Shown: positions 17,183 through 29,999 of the stretch, piece after piece
Layout of the letters: each line of letters begins with the position of its first letter
Position numbering within the stretch: position 1 is the stretch's first letter
Source: Ophiocordyceps camponoti-saundersi (nom. inval.)
Lineage: Eukaryota > Ascomycota > Sordariomycetes > Hypocreales > Ophiocordycipitaceae
Length of the DNA stretch: 61,577 nt
Direction: 5' to 3'
Assembly (NCBI GenBank): GCA_003339415.1
Contig: PDHQ01000209.1
Coordinates: 1-61,577, forward strand
Program-made: the position numbers and the translations under genes
Notes under the pieces: generated by a model
The model's database searches: none
Told to the model about the DNA's origin: nothing
What the model saw: only the letters and a program-made list of their open reading frames with translations

Positions 17183-19065
17183 ACTTTTATATATTTTATA
17201 AACTCCGCGCTTATAGTAATATAAATACGGACTTTTTATTCTTATATTATAAATAAACTCCGCTCCCTTTATTATTTTATAGTAATAGCTAGCTATATTT
17301 AAAGCAATTTTAAGAGGGAGGGTAACGCTATATAAGTTAATTATAACCGAGAAAATTTTTTATTTAAAATATAATTTTACTTTAAATTATAATAATCTTA
17401 AACTTAAGGGTTTAATATATTTATTACCTTATTAAAAGCTAAGGTAAATATTAATAAGATTATTTTAGAAGATATTTTTAGTTTTATATAAGTAATTATT
17501 AAATAAGTAATAAAATCCGAAAAAGTTTAAAAAAGCGCCCCCTTTACTCTAACTTTATTAGTTAGTAATATCTTTTTAGCTATTATAGCTATAATTTCCT
17601 CTCTTTTTTATAATTTTAGGGGGAGCGGAATTTCTTTAATATAAGCTATAATTATAGTTAAAGCGCTAAAAAAGAAAACTATTAAAAAGTAAATTTTTAA
17701 ATAATATAAGTAGTAGCTTATAATTTATTTTAATTTTATTATTATTTTATTTTAAATTTAAGATTTTAAAATAATTATAATAAATATTAATTATAAATTT
17801 TATAAATAAAGCTAAGCTTTTATAATAAGGAAATTACTTAATAATAATATTATAATAATATTTTAAAATATTATTTATAAGCTTTAGTTTAATTTAAGGT
17901 AATTTTATATTATTTTTAGAGAAAAAGTATACCTTATTAGTAAAAAGTATACTCTTATTATAAAAAAAATACTAATATAAGCCTTATAATAAAATAATAA
18001 GAAAGCTTTTTAAATAAAGATTAAATTATTAAATAAGGTTTTAGTAATATAATTTTATATAAAAAGATATTATTTTAAAATTTAATAAATTTTTTTAGTA
18101 ATTATTATTAATAATATAATAAATATAAATTAAATTTATAATAAAAGTTTTATAATATAAGTAAAGATCTTTAATATTAAATTATATATATTAAAAATTT
18201 AACTTTAATAATATTTTAAATATTATTAACTTAAATATATTATTAAATATTATATAATAAAATTATAATATAATAAATATTTTATTACTTTATATATAAA
18301 AAGTAAATTTACTTATTTTATAGCTTATAAGAAAAAACTATATTATTATTTTTTTTATTAAAAATTTTATTTTAAGTAAAGTTAACTTTACCTTAAAATA
18401 AAAGCGGTATAAAACTAGGTAAAAAATATATATATTACTTAATTTTAAAAGTTTATAAACTAGAATTTTATATATATTACCCTTTTTTCCTTTTAGGCGT
18501 TAATTAAAAATTAATAATAGCTAAAGTAAAAATACTAAAAAGTAAATATAATAATATTTTATTCTTTAACTTTAACTTTATACTTATTTATAGCTTTATT
18601 ATAATAATTTAACTATTTTTTAAGATTAGCTATTATAAAGTTTATTATAAAATAATAAAACTTTTTTATATATTTAAGCTATATTAATAAAATTTTCATT
18701 AATTAAATTATTAAAATTATTTTAATTAAATATAAAAATTTAATTTATAGTAATAATAATAGCTAAAAAAATAAGTAAGCTATATAAACTTTATATTAAA
18801 CTTAGTTTATATATACTTTTATTACTATAAAGTCCGCTTTAAGGGAAATATTAGCTTTTAAATTATTAGTTAATACCTAACTTATTAAATATATAGAATA
18901 TTAGGTATAGGCGGGGTTTAACTTAAAGCTAAGGTAATACTTAAGGGGAGGGTTTTATTTTAAGTTTTTCGGTTTTTCCCCTTCTTAGAATATATATAAA
19001 ATAGTTTTAAGCTATATAAGGTATATTAGCGTATAAATATTATTATTATTATTATAATAATAAGC
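17183..19065 (-). repeat. 1.87 kb repeat family, copy 3 (inverted)
   Basis: Reverse-complement copy of 7,850-9,725 and 13,600-15,478, ending in (ATT)n at about 19,040-19,055. Together with copy 2 it forms a potential 5.5 kb palindrome with a 1.7 kb loop. Confidence 0.7.
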
Positions 19066-19192
19066 TAAGGAAAAACTTATTTAAATAAAGAAGTTTATTT
19101 TTTTAAGTACCTTTTTATTTAGTAATAATCTTTTAAGTTTTTTTAAAAGTTAAAAAAAAGTAAAAGCCTTATATTCCTTTTTTAAAAGTTAA

Positions 19193-19495
19193 TATTAGAT
19201 ATTATCTCTCTATACCCCTTTATATTTACTATATAATATATATATAGAGGATAGCATAGATATAAGGAAGCCTCTAACGAAATATATATTACTACCTAAG
19301 TTATGCCTCGTATAACTTAGGAGGTAGGAGGTAGCTTAGATAAGAAGAAAGAGGGTATAGAAGTAAAGTATTATCTAGCTATATAGCTACTTTTCCTTAT
19401 ATAATAAAGGAAAGGTATCTATCTCTAATTATATTTAATTTAGGTTACCTTTACTTTCTCTTACTTATATATATATATATAAAAACTACTTAATA
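19193..19495 (+). repeat. Copia-2 5' LTR
   Basis: 303 bp; near-identical to 26,291-26,591 apart from transitions and 2 bp of length. It contains the imperfect palindrome around ACCTAAGTTATGCCTCGTAT. Confidence 0.88.
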
Positions 19496-19559
19496 CTAAT
19501 TAGTAATTATACTAATTATTATTAATTAATTATAAATTAGCTAAAGTAACGAGATAAAT

Positions 19560-22500
19560 ATCGTATAATACCGAAAAGCCCCTATGCCCGCTATTAACTA
19601 ATACCTATACTTTTACCTTATTTCTTAATACTAATTCTTACTAAAAAGCTATTTTTGCCCGGTGCTATTATTAAGACTAAAAAATTAAAGTAATATATAA
19701 TACTTATTAATAATAAAATCCTTACTAAAAAGCTATATTTAGCCTAGTACTTTTTACTAGTTATATAATACTACCTTTAATAGCGTTTTAGAAATATAAT
19801 AATAATAATATAGCTTTTATAACTTTAGAAGTTAAATAAGAAGTAATAAATACGTTAACTATAATAATAGTAATAAATAAGACTTTAGCTTTATATAACG
19901 AAATAATAGAAAGAAGCGAAGTTAACTTTTATATCTAAACTTAAAATATAAACTTAGTTTATTAAGATATATAACCTAACCTTATATAACCTCCTAATAA
20001 GGTTAAATTAATAATATTTATTACTTAGTAGATATACGATATTATTTACTTTAACTTTTATAAAGATAACTTTCTTTATATAATTTAATCGGAACTTTAA
20101 GGATAAACCTACTACTAGCTAAAATATATTTACTATATATTCTTAAAAGAACTAAATTAAATTATAATCGTATAATATATTTTACTTATTAGAAATAGTA
20201 TATTAATTAAATACTTTATATAACTCCTTAAGATTAAATTAGAAAACGTTTTACCCCCTAACTTATAAGAAGCTTTTTCTATATAATTAAACTACCCCCC
20301 CTTTTTCGAACTAACTTTTCTAAATTATATAATATAAGCTTTATACTTAGTATAGCCCCCTAAGTTAAGATATATCTTAATATAGCTATTATAAAATATC
20401 TTAGCTAAACCCCTACTTCGTATAACTTATACGTAAAAGTTAACTACTTTATATAACTTAAATATATAGCTACCTTTAGTAACCTTAACTTAAACCTTTT
20501 TAGAACTAATAAATTAAGCCTTAATAAGTATTATATAAGTTTATATATTATTACTAATACGAAAAGTAATAAATAAACTAATCTCCTTAGATAAGGTTAC
20601 TACTTTCTTTAAAAGTTAGCGAAAAGATTAAAACTATATAAAGCGGCTATACGATATACTAATTAATAAGGCTAGGATTTTTATTAGCTATTACTCTTAT
20701 ATTATTATAATAGAAGATTAATTTTACGCTATTTTTCTAGATATTTTTTTAAATAAAGCTTAGGATTATTATTTATATTTTATTAAATTAGATAAAAAAT
20801 AAGATAAAATTTATACTTTTTTAAATATATATTTTAGTACTTATATAAACTATTCGTTATATTAGATAAATTAAACTACTCTTTTTTTTAATATTATACG
20901 ATAAGAAAACCCCGATAAAACTATAATAAATTTACTTAATACCCTTTTTAATAAACTTCGACTTATTTAATAAGCTTTTAAACTTAATTATTAAGGAGAA
21001 AAGTAACTTCTTACTATTATCGTACGAGCTTATCGTAGCGTTTTAAAACTCGAATTAGCTATAATATTCTAAAATATATTATATAAAATATTTATTAATC
21101 GCCTCCGTTCTTTCCTTACTATCGCTATAGATAAAACTACTAATTAGTTCTTTATCGAATAACGCTACCTTAATTATAATAAGTATCGTATAAACCCCGG
21201 ATAATCTTCTTTTACTTCCCGCTAATAACGATCGCCTCTTATATAACGTTTTTCCTTATAGCGACGCTAGTTCTAACCTTATATAATATAAAGATATTTT
21301 ATATATAAAAAGGAAAGATATTAGTTTACGAACTATAAGTTAGATAATATCTAATATATATATAAGTATTATTTTACTAGTTATAAAAAAACTAGCTAGG
21401 ACCCCCTTATAGAGGAAGAATTTAGCATATTTTTCCTATTATATAAAGGTTCTAATAAATAAGATTCTTAGTTTTTATAATCGTATAACGTTAAATAAGT
21501 ATATAATTAAAAATATTTTTAAAGGTAAATAACGCCCGTAGTACCGTAGTAAAAAGAGATAAAGAAAATAAAAACTCTAATATTAAAGAAGAAATTATTA
21601 GCGGCGAAAACGCAGTTTTGTTTTTTACTATAGCGGCCTATATATACCGCCTTACTAGCGATAATATCTACTAACTAAAAGCCTTAGCAGTTCCCGTAGA
21701 ATAATTCCTCCTTTTTAATATATATTATACGATATACTAAAATAAGCTTTAAGATATAGGAGCTACGTAAATCTTAACTATAAGTAAACTATAAGTAAAA
21801 GCTTATATTTAGGAATACCTTTATATAACTATTAACTAAACCTTAACTAAGAATATAATCTATTTTAGCTCCTTAGAACTTACTAAGCTAATTAGAACTA
21901 TTATTATATAAAACCCCCTCGGCAAAGTCCTTTACTATATTCTTAATATTTCTACCCTATTTTTTTTCTATCTTAAAGATACTAACCGCCTTCGCGCCTT
22001 CTATAATAATATAAAGGATATTATTATACGATATAATAATATAATAGTTCCTATTATTAGGAAATAAAAATATCTATTTTTTAATATTTTAAAATAAGAA
22101 TTTACGTTATATTATATAGAATAAAAGTTACGATAGCTTTACTAATATTTTAGCTACCCTTATATATAATAACTTTATAATTTACTAAAAAAAGCTAGTT
22201 TTTTAAATATAACCTTTATAGCCCTTAAGTTAATCCGATATTTATATTATTAATACTAATTATATAACTTAAAACCTTAGTAATTTAAATTCTCCCTTAA
22301 AGATAATTATAACTTTAATTACTTACTAGTTATTAATATTTTTTACCTTTATAGTAAGCTAATCCTATACGCTATTAATAAAGCTATATCTTTCTAAGCT
22401 ATTACCTTCGTACGAAGTATATTAGTAGTAAATATTTAAAACGCCTTATATAAGTATTAGATTTATATATATTAAGACCTACTAAATATTATCTCTTACG

Positions 22501-24795
22501 ATACTAAGACTAACTTTTCCTTTTTAGAGTTTTATATAAACGCGAAATTACTTAGTATTATATATAAAAAAATACTTATTAAAGTATATTAGGCGATTAG
22601 TAAGGTTAAATATATATATACCCTTTTTAAACGGGCGTATAATATCTTATAATAGGAAATTAATATTAAGACTAATAATATAACTATTTTTTAGATAGCT
22701 ATTAAGGCTATTAATAATATAGCTAGATTAAATAGCCTTATCTTAATATTTCTTATTTTTAGCGCTTACTTTTATATTTTATATAACTTACCCCTAGCCC
22801 CTAATATTATTATAAAAGCCTAAGTAATTTAGCGCGCTATAAAATAAGTATAATAAATTAAGGCTTATATAGATATTTTACGCGCTCTCTATATTTAAAA
22901 CGGACCTAACTTATATAATATTTTATCGCTTCCTTTTTAAAGCGAAGTTCTTATTTAGCGTAAAAAGGATAAATAGTAAGGTTTTTTCTATATTTCTAGT
23001 TTCAATAGCTAGGATATTATTTTTAAATTTCCTATAAGATTAATTAAATTTCGTATAATATAAGTTAAACCTTATCTCCGCTCCCTCCCTATTATACTTA
23101 TAAAGAAAAAAGTATAGTTTAAAATCCCGATTATGCCCTTACTTAATAAAGACTTATATAAAGCTTTTCTCTCTATATTCGTTATTATAAAGGAAAAAGA
23201 TAACTACGTATTTACTATATAATTATAATAATAAGGTATTATTACTACCCTAAGATAACTATTTAAAGCCTCTAACTATAAGGAAATTAATACCCTTTTT
23301 ATATAGGAAGTCTTTACTTTTATTTAATATAACTTTATATTAAATCCTAATACGCGTATTTTTAAAACGCGTTTTATATAAGAAGTAAAAAATCTAAATA
23401 ATAAACTTTATAAGAAATCCTAGCTAGTTATTTAAAGCTATAAAGATAACGGTAAAGAGGAAATCTTTATATAATTACTTATAATTTTACGTATATTATA
23501 ATACCTCTTTCTTACCCTTAGACCTACTCTTATAAAGTTATATAATTACTAAGGCGAACTGCGAGATATTATATAAGCGTATACGTAATCTGCCGATCTT
23601 TTAAGTTATATAATATACGCGTATTTTCTTAAAAAACTATAAGATTAATATTTACTTTATACTTTTTTATATATAAAGAAGCCGCTATATAAGCTAATAG
23701 AATTAAAATTATATTAATTTAAGATATATTATAATTATTATTATATAAACTTTTATATAACGCCCTTATTATATAATCTATATTTTTTATTTATAATAGC
23801 TAGCCTTAACTTATTTAAAATAATAAGCTTATAGATAGACGATATATTCTCTTTTATATCCGATATATTCTTTAAACTTAAGGAAAATAAGTTAAAATAA
23901 GCAAAGCTTCGTGCGAAGCCTAAAATATTCCTTACTAATAGCTTATCTATTAACTTTTATAGTAATCGTATTACGCGCGAATCGTACGATATCGTTCTTA
24001 TATAAAAAAGATAAGTAAAAAGCCTTTACGTTATTAACCTAACCGCTAATATTACCTTATAAGATTTTATTAGCTAGTAAGCTTAAAGAATATATATTAT
24101 TTCTACTTATTAACTAGAAATATTATATAACTTTATAGTAGCCGCTTAAGTAACCGATCCTTCCTTATAAGATATTTTAGCTTTTAATAAATATATTTAG
24201 TAGTAGATTAATAATATTACTTATAATCTACGGTTTATTCCGCTTAACTTATCTTATACGAAACTATTTATTTTTACGGATAAGTTATTCGCGAATAATA
24301 AAAACCTTACCTTATAGCTAGGCACTTTAATTATCCTTAGTAAGAGAAACTAATCCTTTAACTTATTCGTTATATAAGGTAATATCCTCTATTAAATTTT
24401 TACGAAATATAAAAAGGTTATTTAAAATATCCTAGTAAGCGAACTTTACGGTATAGTAAATAGCGTTAATATTAGTATAGCTTTTTACTTAACTATTTAA
24501 GCTATTATATAATCCTTAAGCACGCTTCTAATCCCCCTTATTCTCTATATAAACTTATATTTATTATATAATTACTTAGTAAAGCTTAGCTTAACGATAG
24601 AAAAACGGCTAATAATTAATATTATAGCTATTCGTAAGTTATATAAGCGTAAGGAAATTTTAAAAATACGATAAATTAATAATAAGAATAACCCGGCTAA
24701 CGCTTATATTAAGGATAGCCCTAACTTAGCTTTATTAACTCTTATTTTTATAAATTCCTATAAGTTATAAATTAAAGCTACTATCTAATAACTTA
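19560..24795 (+). pseudogene. Copia-2 gag-pol pseudogene
   Basis: Translation of the plus strand, ignoring RIP-made stops, gives recognisable copia pol order. Integrase-core-like sequence lies near 22,350-22,850. Reverse transcriptase lies near 23,400-23,900, with a block resembling the K-(S/A)-R-L-V-x-Q-x-Y...DI-x-Q-A-Y motif. RNase H lies near 24,180-24,700, with FTD followed by NNPA and AYTKDSP-like residues, and reading ends near 24,795. Gag is presumed upstream but could not be delimited. Nearly every Trp and Gln codon is now TAA or TAG, as expected from CpA-directed RIP. About 1.5 kb of non-coding sequence separates pol from the 3' LTR. Confidence 0.75.
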
Positions 24796-26290
24796 CCTAA
24801 GTTATATAAAACTTATACTTTTTTCTTTTCTATATCTTTACTTTATTTAACCCTCTATCCTTACCTTTTTATTTTTTTTATATTTTTATTACCTTCCTAT
24901 TTTTTTATATTTTTATATTTTTTTCTATTATTTTTATACGAAAATTACTATTAATTTTTTCTAAATATCGTCTAACCCCTACGCTTAATTTTAAAAAAAA
25001 GTAAAGCTAGAAGTTTTAAACGCTTAATTTTTTTTTATCTTTTAATTTTTTTTCCTTTTTCCTCGTTATCTAACCTTATTACTATTTCTTTTCTACCCCC
25101 GCCCCTTACTACTTATTATCTAAGATAATAATATACTCCTCTATATTAAGAAGCGCTCCGCTTAGTATTACTATTACCTATCCCCGCTATTAGCTATTAG
25201 GTAACTTAATAGAAGTAGTTACTAAAATATAAAATACTAGCTTAGGAGTTTATAACGCTTAGCTTTATTATATAAAAAAATATCTTATTATATAAAACCG
25301 CTATATATAAGTAATATAAGCCTTATTACTATTTATTTAATATATATTAAATAAGTAAAGACTTTTAATATAAATATAATATAATTTTATTATTACTTTA
25401 TTATAACTTATAAGTAAAACTATTAGAAAATAACTTAAGCGTTAGATAATAATAGCTTTAATATACTTAAGATTTTAAATATTATTAAAGTAAATAAAGA
25501 TATTAGATAATAATATAGCTATTAGTTAGATCTCCGCTTATTACTCTCTTATTAATATTATTATTATATAATAGCTAAATTTTTCTTTTTTATATTTAAA
25601 AATATTTATTATATAAAATACTAATTATCCTCTTTATTATAAAATATATAAACTTAGTAAAATTTAAGTTAATAAGCTATAATATTATTAGGATAAAGAA
25701 ATATATTATATAACTAATAACTATTAATAAAAATAATTTAAGTATATTATATAACTTATTAATTTTTATTAAAAATCTTTTTAGTTATCGTTATTATTTT
25801 TATTAATTAGCTTAAAAAAAAGAAAGAAAAAAGGAAAAGAAAAAAAAAAAGAGAGAGAGGGAGCGAAGAGGGGTTTTTATACCCCTCTAAAAGTAGTAAG
25901 AGGTAGCAAAATCCGATTTTTAATTCCTATTTTTCGTAATATTTTTTTAATATTTTTAGTATAAGGTTATAAAAAGTTAGTTTTTTACTTATTTTTCTTA
26001 ATATTATAACTATAAGAAACTTTTATAATAAAACTTTATAAAAATATATTATAAGTTAAATTATATAATAACCTAACTTTTATTTTTTAGCTAATAGCTT
26101 ATTTTCTTTATTTTTTTTATTATAATATTATAGGCGTTATTTACTTTTAAAGATTTTTTCGATTATATACTTATTTAATATTATATAATTATTTTTCTTT
26201 AAAAATATTTACCTTTTAGGAAGATAAAGTTTTTTCTTTATACGATACCTTTTTATTTAATATATCTTTTTATAAAAAGAAAAAGTTAAG

Positions 26291-26591
26291 TATTAGATAT
26301 TATCTTTTTATACCTTTTTATATTTATTATATAATATATATATAAAGGATAATATAGATATAGGGAAGCCTCTAATAAAATATATATTATTACTTAAGTT
26401 ATACCTCGTATAACTTAGGAGGTAGGAGGTAGCTTAGATAAGAAGAAGGAGGGTATAGAAGTAGAGTATTATCTAGCTATATAGCCGCTCTTCCTTATAC
26501 GATAAAGGAAAGGTATTTATCTTTAATTATATTTAATTTAAGTTACCTTTACTTTCTCTTACTTATATATACGTATAAAAACTACTTAATA
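26291..26591 (+). repeat. Copia-2 3' LTR
   Basis: 301 bp partner of 19,193-19,495, followed at once by the GTTAA target duplication. Confidence 0.88.
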
Positions 26592-27250
26592 GTTAAAAAG
26601 TTTTAAAGTTAAAAAAGGTCTTATTTTATATTTAACCTTTTAAGCTTATAAATAGGATTTTTAATTAATTTAGCTTTATAAAAGTCTTTTATAATTTTAA
26701 GTTAATAAGAGATTAGATATTATAGCCTTAAGCTATATTAATTATATTTTAATATTAATTAGTTTAGTTTTTAAAGTATTTAAAAGTAAAACTAAGCTTT
26801 ATAAATATCGAGAAATTTATTATTATATTAGTTATTAAGTTATTATAAAAATTACTATTAATTATTAAGTTTAGAAATTAATAAATATTATAATAGCTTT
26901 ATTTTTTAAAAAAAAGCTATTAAAAATAAGTTAGATTAATTAATTATAGAATATAAAATATATAAATAATAGAATTAAATAAATAAAATTAGAAAGTATT
27001 AACTAAGCTTATAATTATTAGATAAAAAAAGTATATAAATTATATTAATTAATATATTTATTTTTTTAAAATAAAGGGAATTATTATTATCTTTATATAT
27101 ATAATAAGGATTATTTATATTAGCTTTTTTAGCTATAATACCCTTATAAATAAGCTTTTATTCCTATAACTTATATATTACCCCGGATATAGCCCCTTTC
27201 CTAATAGGAATTCCGTTTCCTAGGCTACGGATCCGTTACTATAATATCTG
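26592..27250. other. RIP-degraded DNA up to the euchromatin border
   Basis: AT-rich, no feature recognised. Composition changes abruptly near 27,230-27,260, where CpA and TpG reappear. Confidence 0.6.
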
Positions 27251-28807
27251 CACGCCTTAAAGGATAATAAAAACACACGCCTAACTTACTCTTATCTTAG
27301 CCCTCTAATATATATATATATATATATATACATATATACACATATATGGAGGTACCTGCCTATGTATGTATGTACTATGTTCGGACAGGCAGGCTGCTGA
27401 TGTGACACAACGAGGCACGAATGAACGAAACAAGGTGAGGTGAGCCGGCGAAAGAAACCAAAATCGAGGCAGATAGCCGCTCTCCGAAGAATAATACTAA
27501 TAATCCTCATAAAGGTCCCCGAACTCCCCGGGGGAATTCAGCCGCCAGCGCATACTCGTGCATACATACATATATGTACAGAGTCACAGACCTAAGGCAT
27601 CCAGTTCAGCCCAACTTTTCCTCACCCCGAACAGACAGACTGGCAGGCTGGCAGACATCACCAGTTATCTGATTCCATGCTTGGATGCTTGGATGGCGGG
27701 CATATACGAACAAACCCGTGCCGTGGTGGTTTTGTCTCTTCACCTCGGTCCGCTGAGACATGCCTGCCCTGTCGTGACTCGTTAGCAAGGTCAAACATGC
27801 AGGAAAAGGTCTTCGCCGTCCATACATACTACCTGCCTACATTTGTACACTTACATATGTGTGTATAACGAAGACGTCTAAGCCGGAAATAAAACCATGA
27901 CGGCAAGCGAATGACGCCTGTCTGTCGGCCTCGCCAGCAACGTCACGCATATGTACATACATATATATGTATGGCCCATGGTCGTTAACTCGCGCACCAT
28001 GATGTCAGACAAGACAACGATCATGGGGGACAGGCCCTTCTGTGCATGCCGCCAGCGCATGGCACACGCGGTTCGCAGAATGGATGGCTGCTTCATGATT
28101 ACCGCGGCTCTCGCTCGATGCCCATCCCTACCCCAGATGAGGCAGTCTCAGGCGCGCGTTACCGACAACAGAGAGATGGAATAATGTCAGCATGTATCCG
28201 TATAACAGGCTGCGCCATGAAAACAAAAAGGGAGAGCCCGCAACCAAAGCTGGACCTGCCTACCTGGGCAGACGTCCCCGAGAGGGGGTTACTCACATCC
28301 ATCCATCAGTTGTTGCGGATGCAGCCGAGGCCGATTCGGGTAACCATGATGGAACCTTGCCTCGTCCAGCAAACAACGTCCGCCTCGAGAGCCTCAACTC
28401 GCAAAACCTCCATGCGGCAACAATCGGCGCTACAGGGGGTGTTTTGCACCATCGCCACAGTTTCAATACCGCCAACAGGTGCCGAGTAGTATGCCTACCT
28501 ATATGTATATGTATGCATGTCAGTCAGAGAGGAGCAATCCACATCATCCATCCATCCATCCACTGTCCATTCATCGTCATGTTCCATCGACTCGCCCACA
28601 CCCGCATGCCGCACGATATATACATAGATGAACAGCTCCTGGTTAGAATTGATGTCCCAACCAATAATCCTACAACCTACCTAGGTAGGTATCTGAATCA
28701 CGAATGACTTGCACGGATATACAGATATACGGATAGATATTCGAACGATTCACCAACATACCTACCTAGGTAGATACGTAAACACATACATAGGTATATA
28801 CATTAAG
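27251..28807. other. Unmutated intergenic DNA, no convincing gene
   Basis: Normal base composition with frequent CA/TG, an AT dinucleotide run (27,308-27,330), TACATA-type tetranucleotide repeats and CCTAGG palindromes near its right end. Open frames are short, overlap on both strands and contain repeat-encoded Tyr/Ile/His runs, so none is called. It is continuous in character with 40,163 onward; the 11.35 kb copia element split the region. Confidence 0.6.
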
Positions 28808-28949
28808 TGTTGAGGGGGTTCACGTGACCAGCCCCGCCCGACCTCGCACACGACCTAGCCTAGCCATCCTAGCCTAGACCTAGCACATATATAATACACA
28901 TATATTAGTGCACCTACCCGATAGCCTATGCCCACCTTATATCACTATA
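28808..28949 (+). repeat. Copia-1 5' LTR
   Basis: 142 bp. The outer 74 bp match the 3' LTR except for one base at position 5. The inner 68 bp carry 11 transitions, all of the CpA-to-TpA kind read on one strand or the other. Confidence 0.95.
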
Positions 28950-29999
28950 GGTTATAAGCGCCTTCTATTATACGCTTCCGCTACGCTAAAGTTTACGATA
29001 CTTTTATTTTCCTACTTTTAGGCTTATTTAATTAATTCGGAACGCTATAATATAACGGAAAATTCTATATATAGAATAAAAATAAAGAAAATTATTTTAT
29101 ACTAATTTTAGTAGCGAAAAATTTAACTAGCTTTCTCGATCCGAAAGTATAATATAAAATAATAAGAAAAAGCATAAAATACGATAAATAAGAATAGATA
29201 ATTATATCTTTATCTTTTAATAGCACGAAGCTTAAAGGCGCTATAAGCTATATTAAGTAATATAGATTTTTTATAATAATAGCCTGAATTAATAAGGCAA
29301 AACTATTTATTTTCTATAATAAAGTTTTAACTTAATTTATCGATAAAGATAAAGCTATTAATATAATAATAAAATAGAGATTACCGTAAGAATTATTTTA
29401 TAGTTCCTTTTTAGTAAAGCTATTAGTAATATTACTTAGCTTAGCTAAGATAAAAATATTACGGTATATAATATCTATCTCTTAGCTAAGAAATAAGCTA
29501 AAATATTAATAAAGATATAACCTTAATATATTTTTTAATATTAATATTAGCTTAAGCTAAAAGATAATATAATTAAAAGTTAGAAAGCTTTTAAGAAAAA
29601 CTTTTAAGGCCTTTAAAATTAAATTATTACGGATAAAGATATAAGGGCTAATTTTAAAAAGATACTATATATTTACGCTTAGAAAGCTATTAATATTATC
29701 TAAACTTTATACTTTATTATCGCTAAGAAGTAAGATTACGATATAAATAGCCCTTTTAGGTTATTTTTTAATAATATTAATATATATATTTTATCGTAAA
29801 TTGCTAACTTTAAGATAACTTAAGACTTATTAAGCGGAAAAGTATTTTCTATAATATAGAATTAACTTTAAAAGAAGAAGCTAGAGAATAAAGGTAACGG
29901 TAATAATAATAATAATAATAAGCTAAAGCTATCGTTATTAATAGAGATATATATCGTGCCTTATATACTAAAGCGTATAAATATAATAAATAAGATTAT

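Larger units (their letters stand above)
19193..26591 (+). mobile_element. Ty1/copia LTR retrotransposon, RIP-inactivated (Copia-2)
   Basis: Direct repeats of 303 and 301 bp (19,193-19,495 and 26,291-26,591) flank a 6.8 kb interior that still reads as gag-pol in copia order once stops are overlooked. Both LTRs start TATTAGATATTATC and end ACTACTTAATA, that is TG...CA before RIP. A perfect 5-bp target duplication GTTAA lies at 19,188-19,192 and 26,592-26,596. A purine-rich tract precedes the 3' LTR. The interior lacks CpA and TpG, so the copy is dead. Confidence 0.88.

Noticed and set aside
19193..26591. A CRISPR array or similar regularly spaced repeat system
   Set aside because: The repeats are two LTRs 7 kb apart; no short regularly spaced repeats with unique spacers exist anywhere in the window.
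27292..28707. Several open frames of 60-171 codons on both strands
   Set aside because: They overlap each other, are partly encoded by TACATA/TATA repeats, and show no domain or intron logic.
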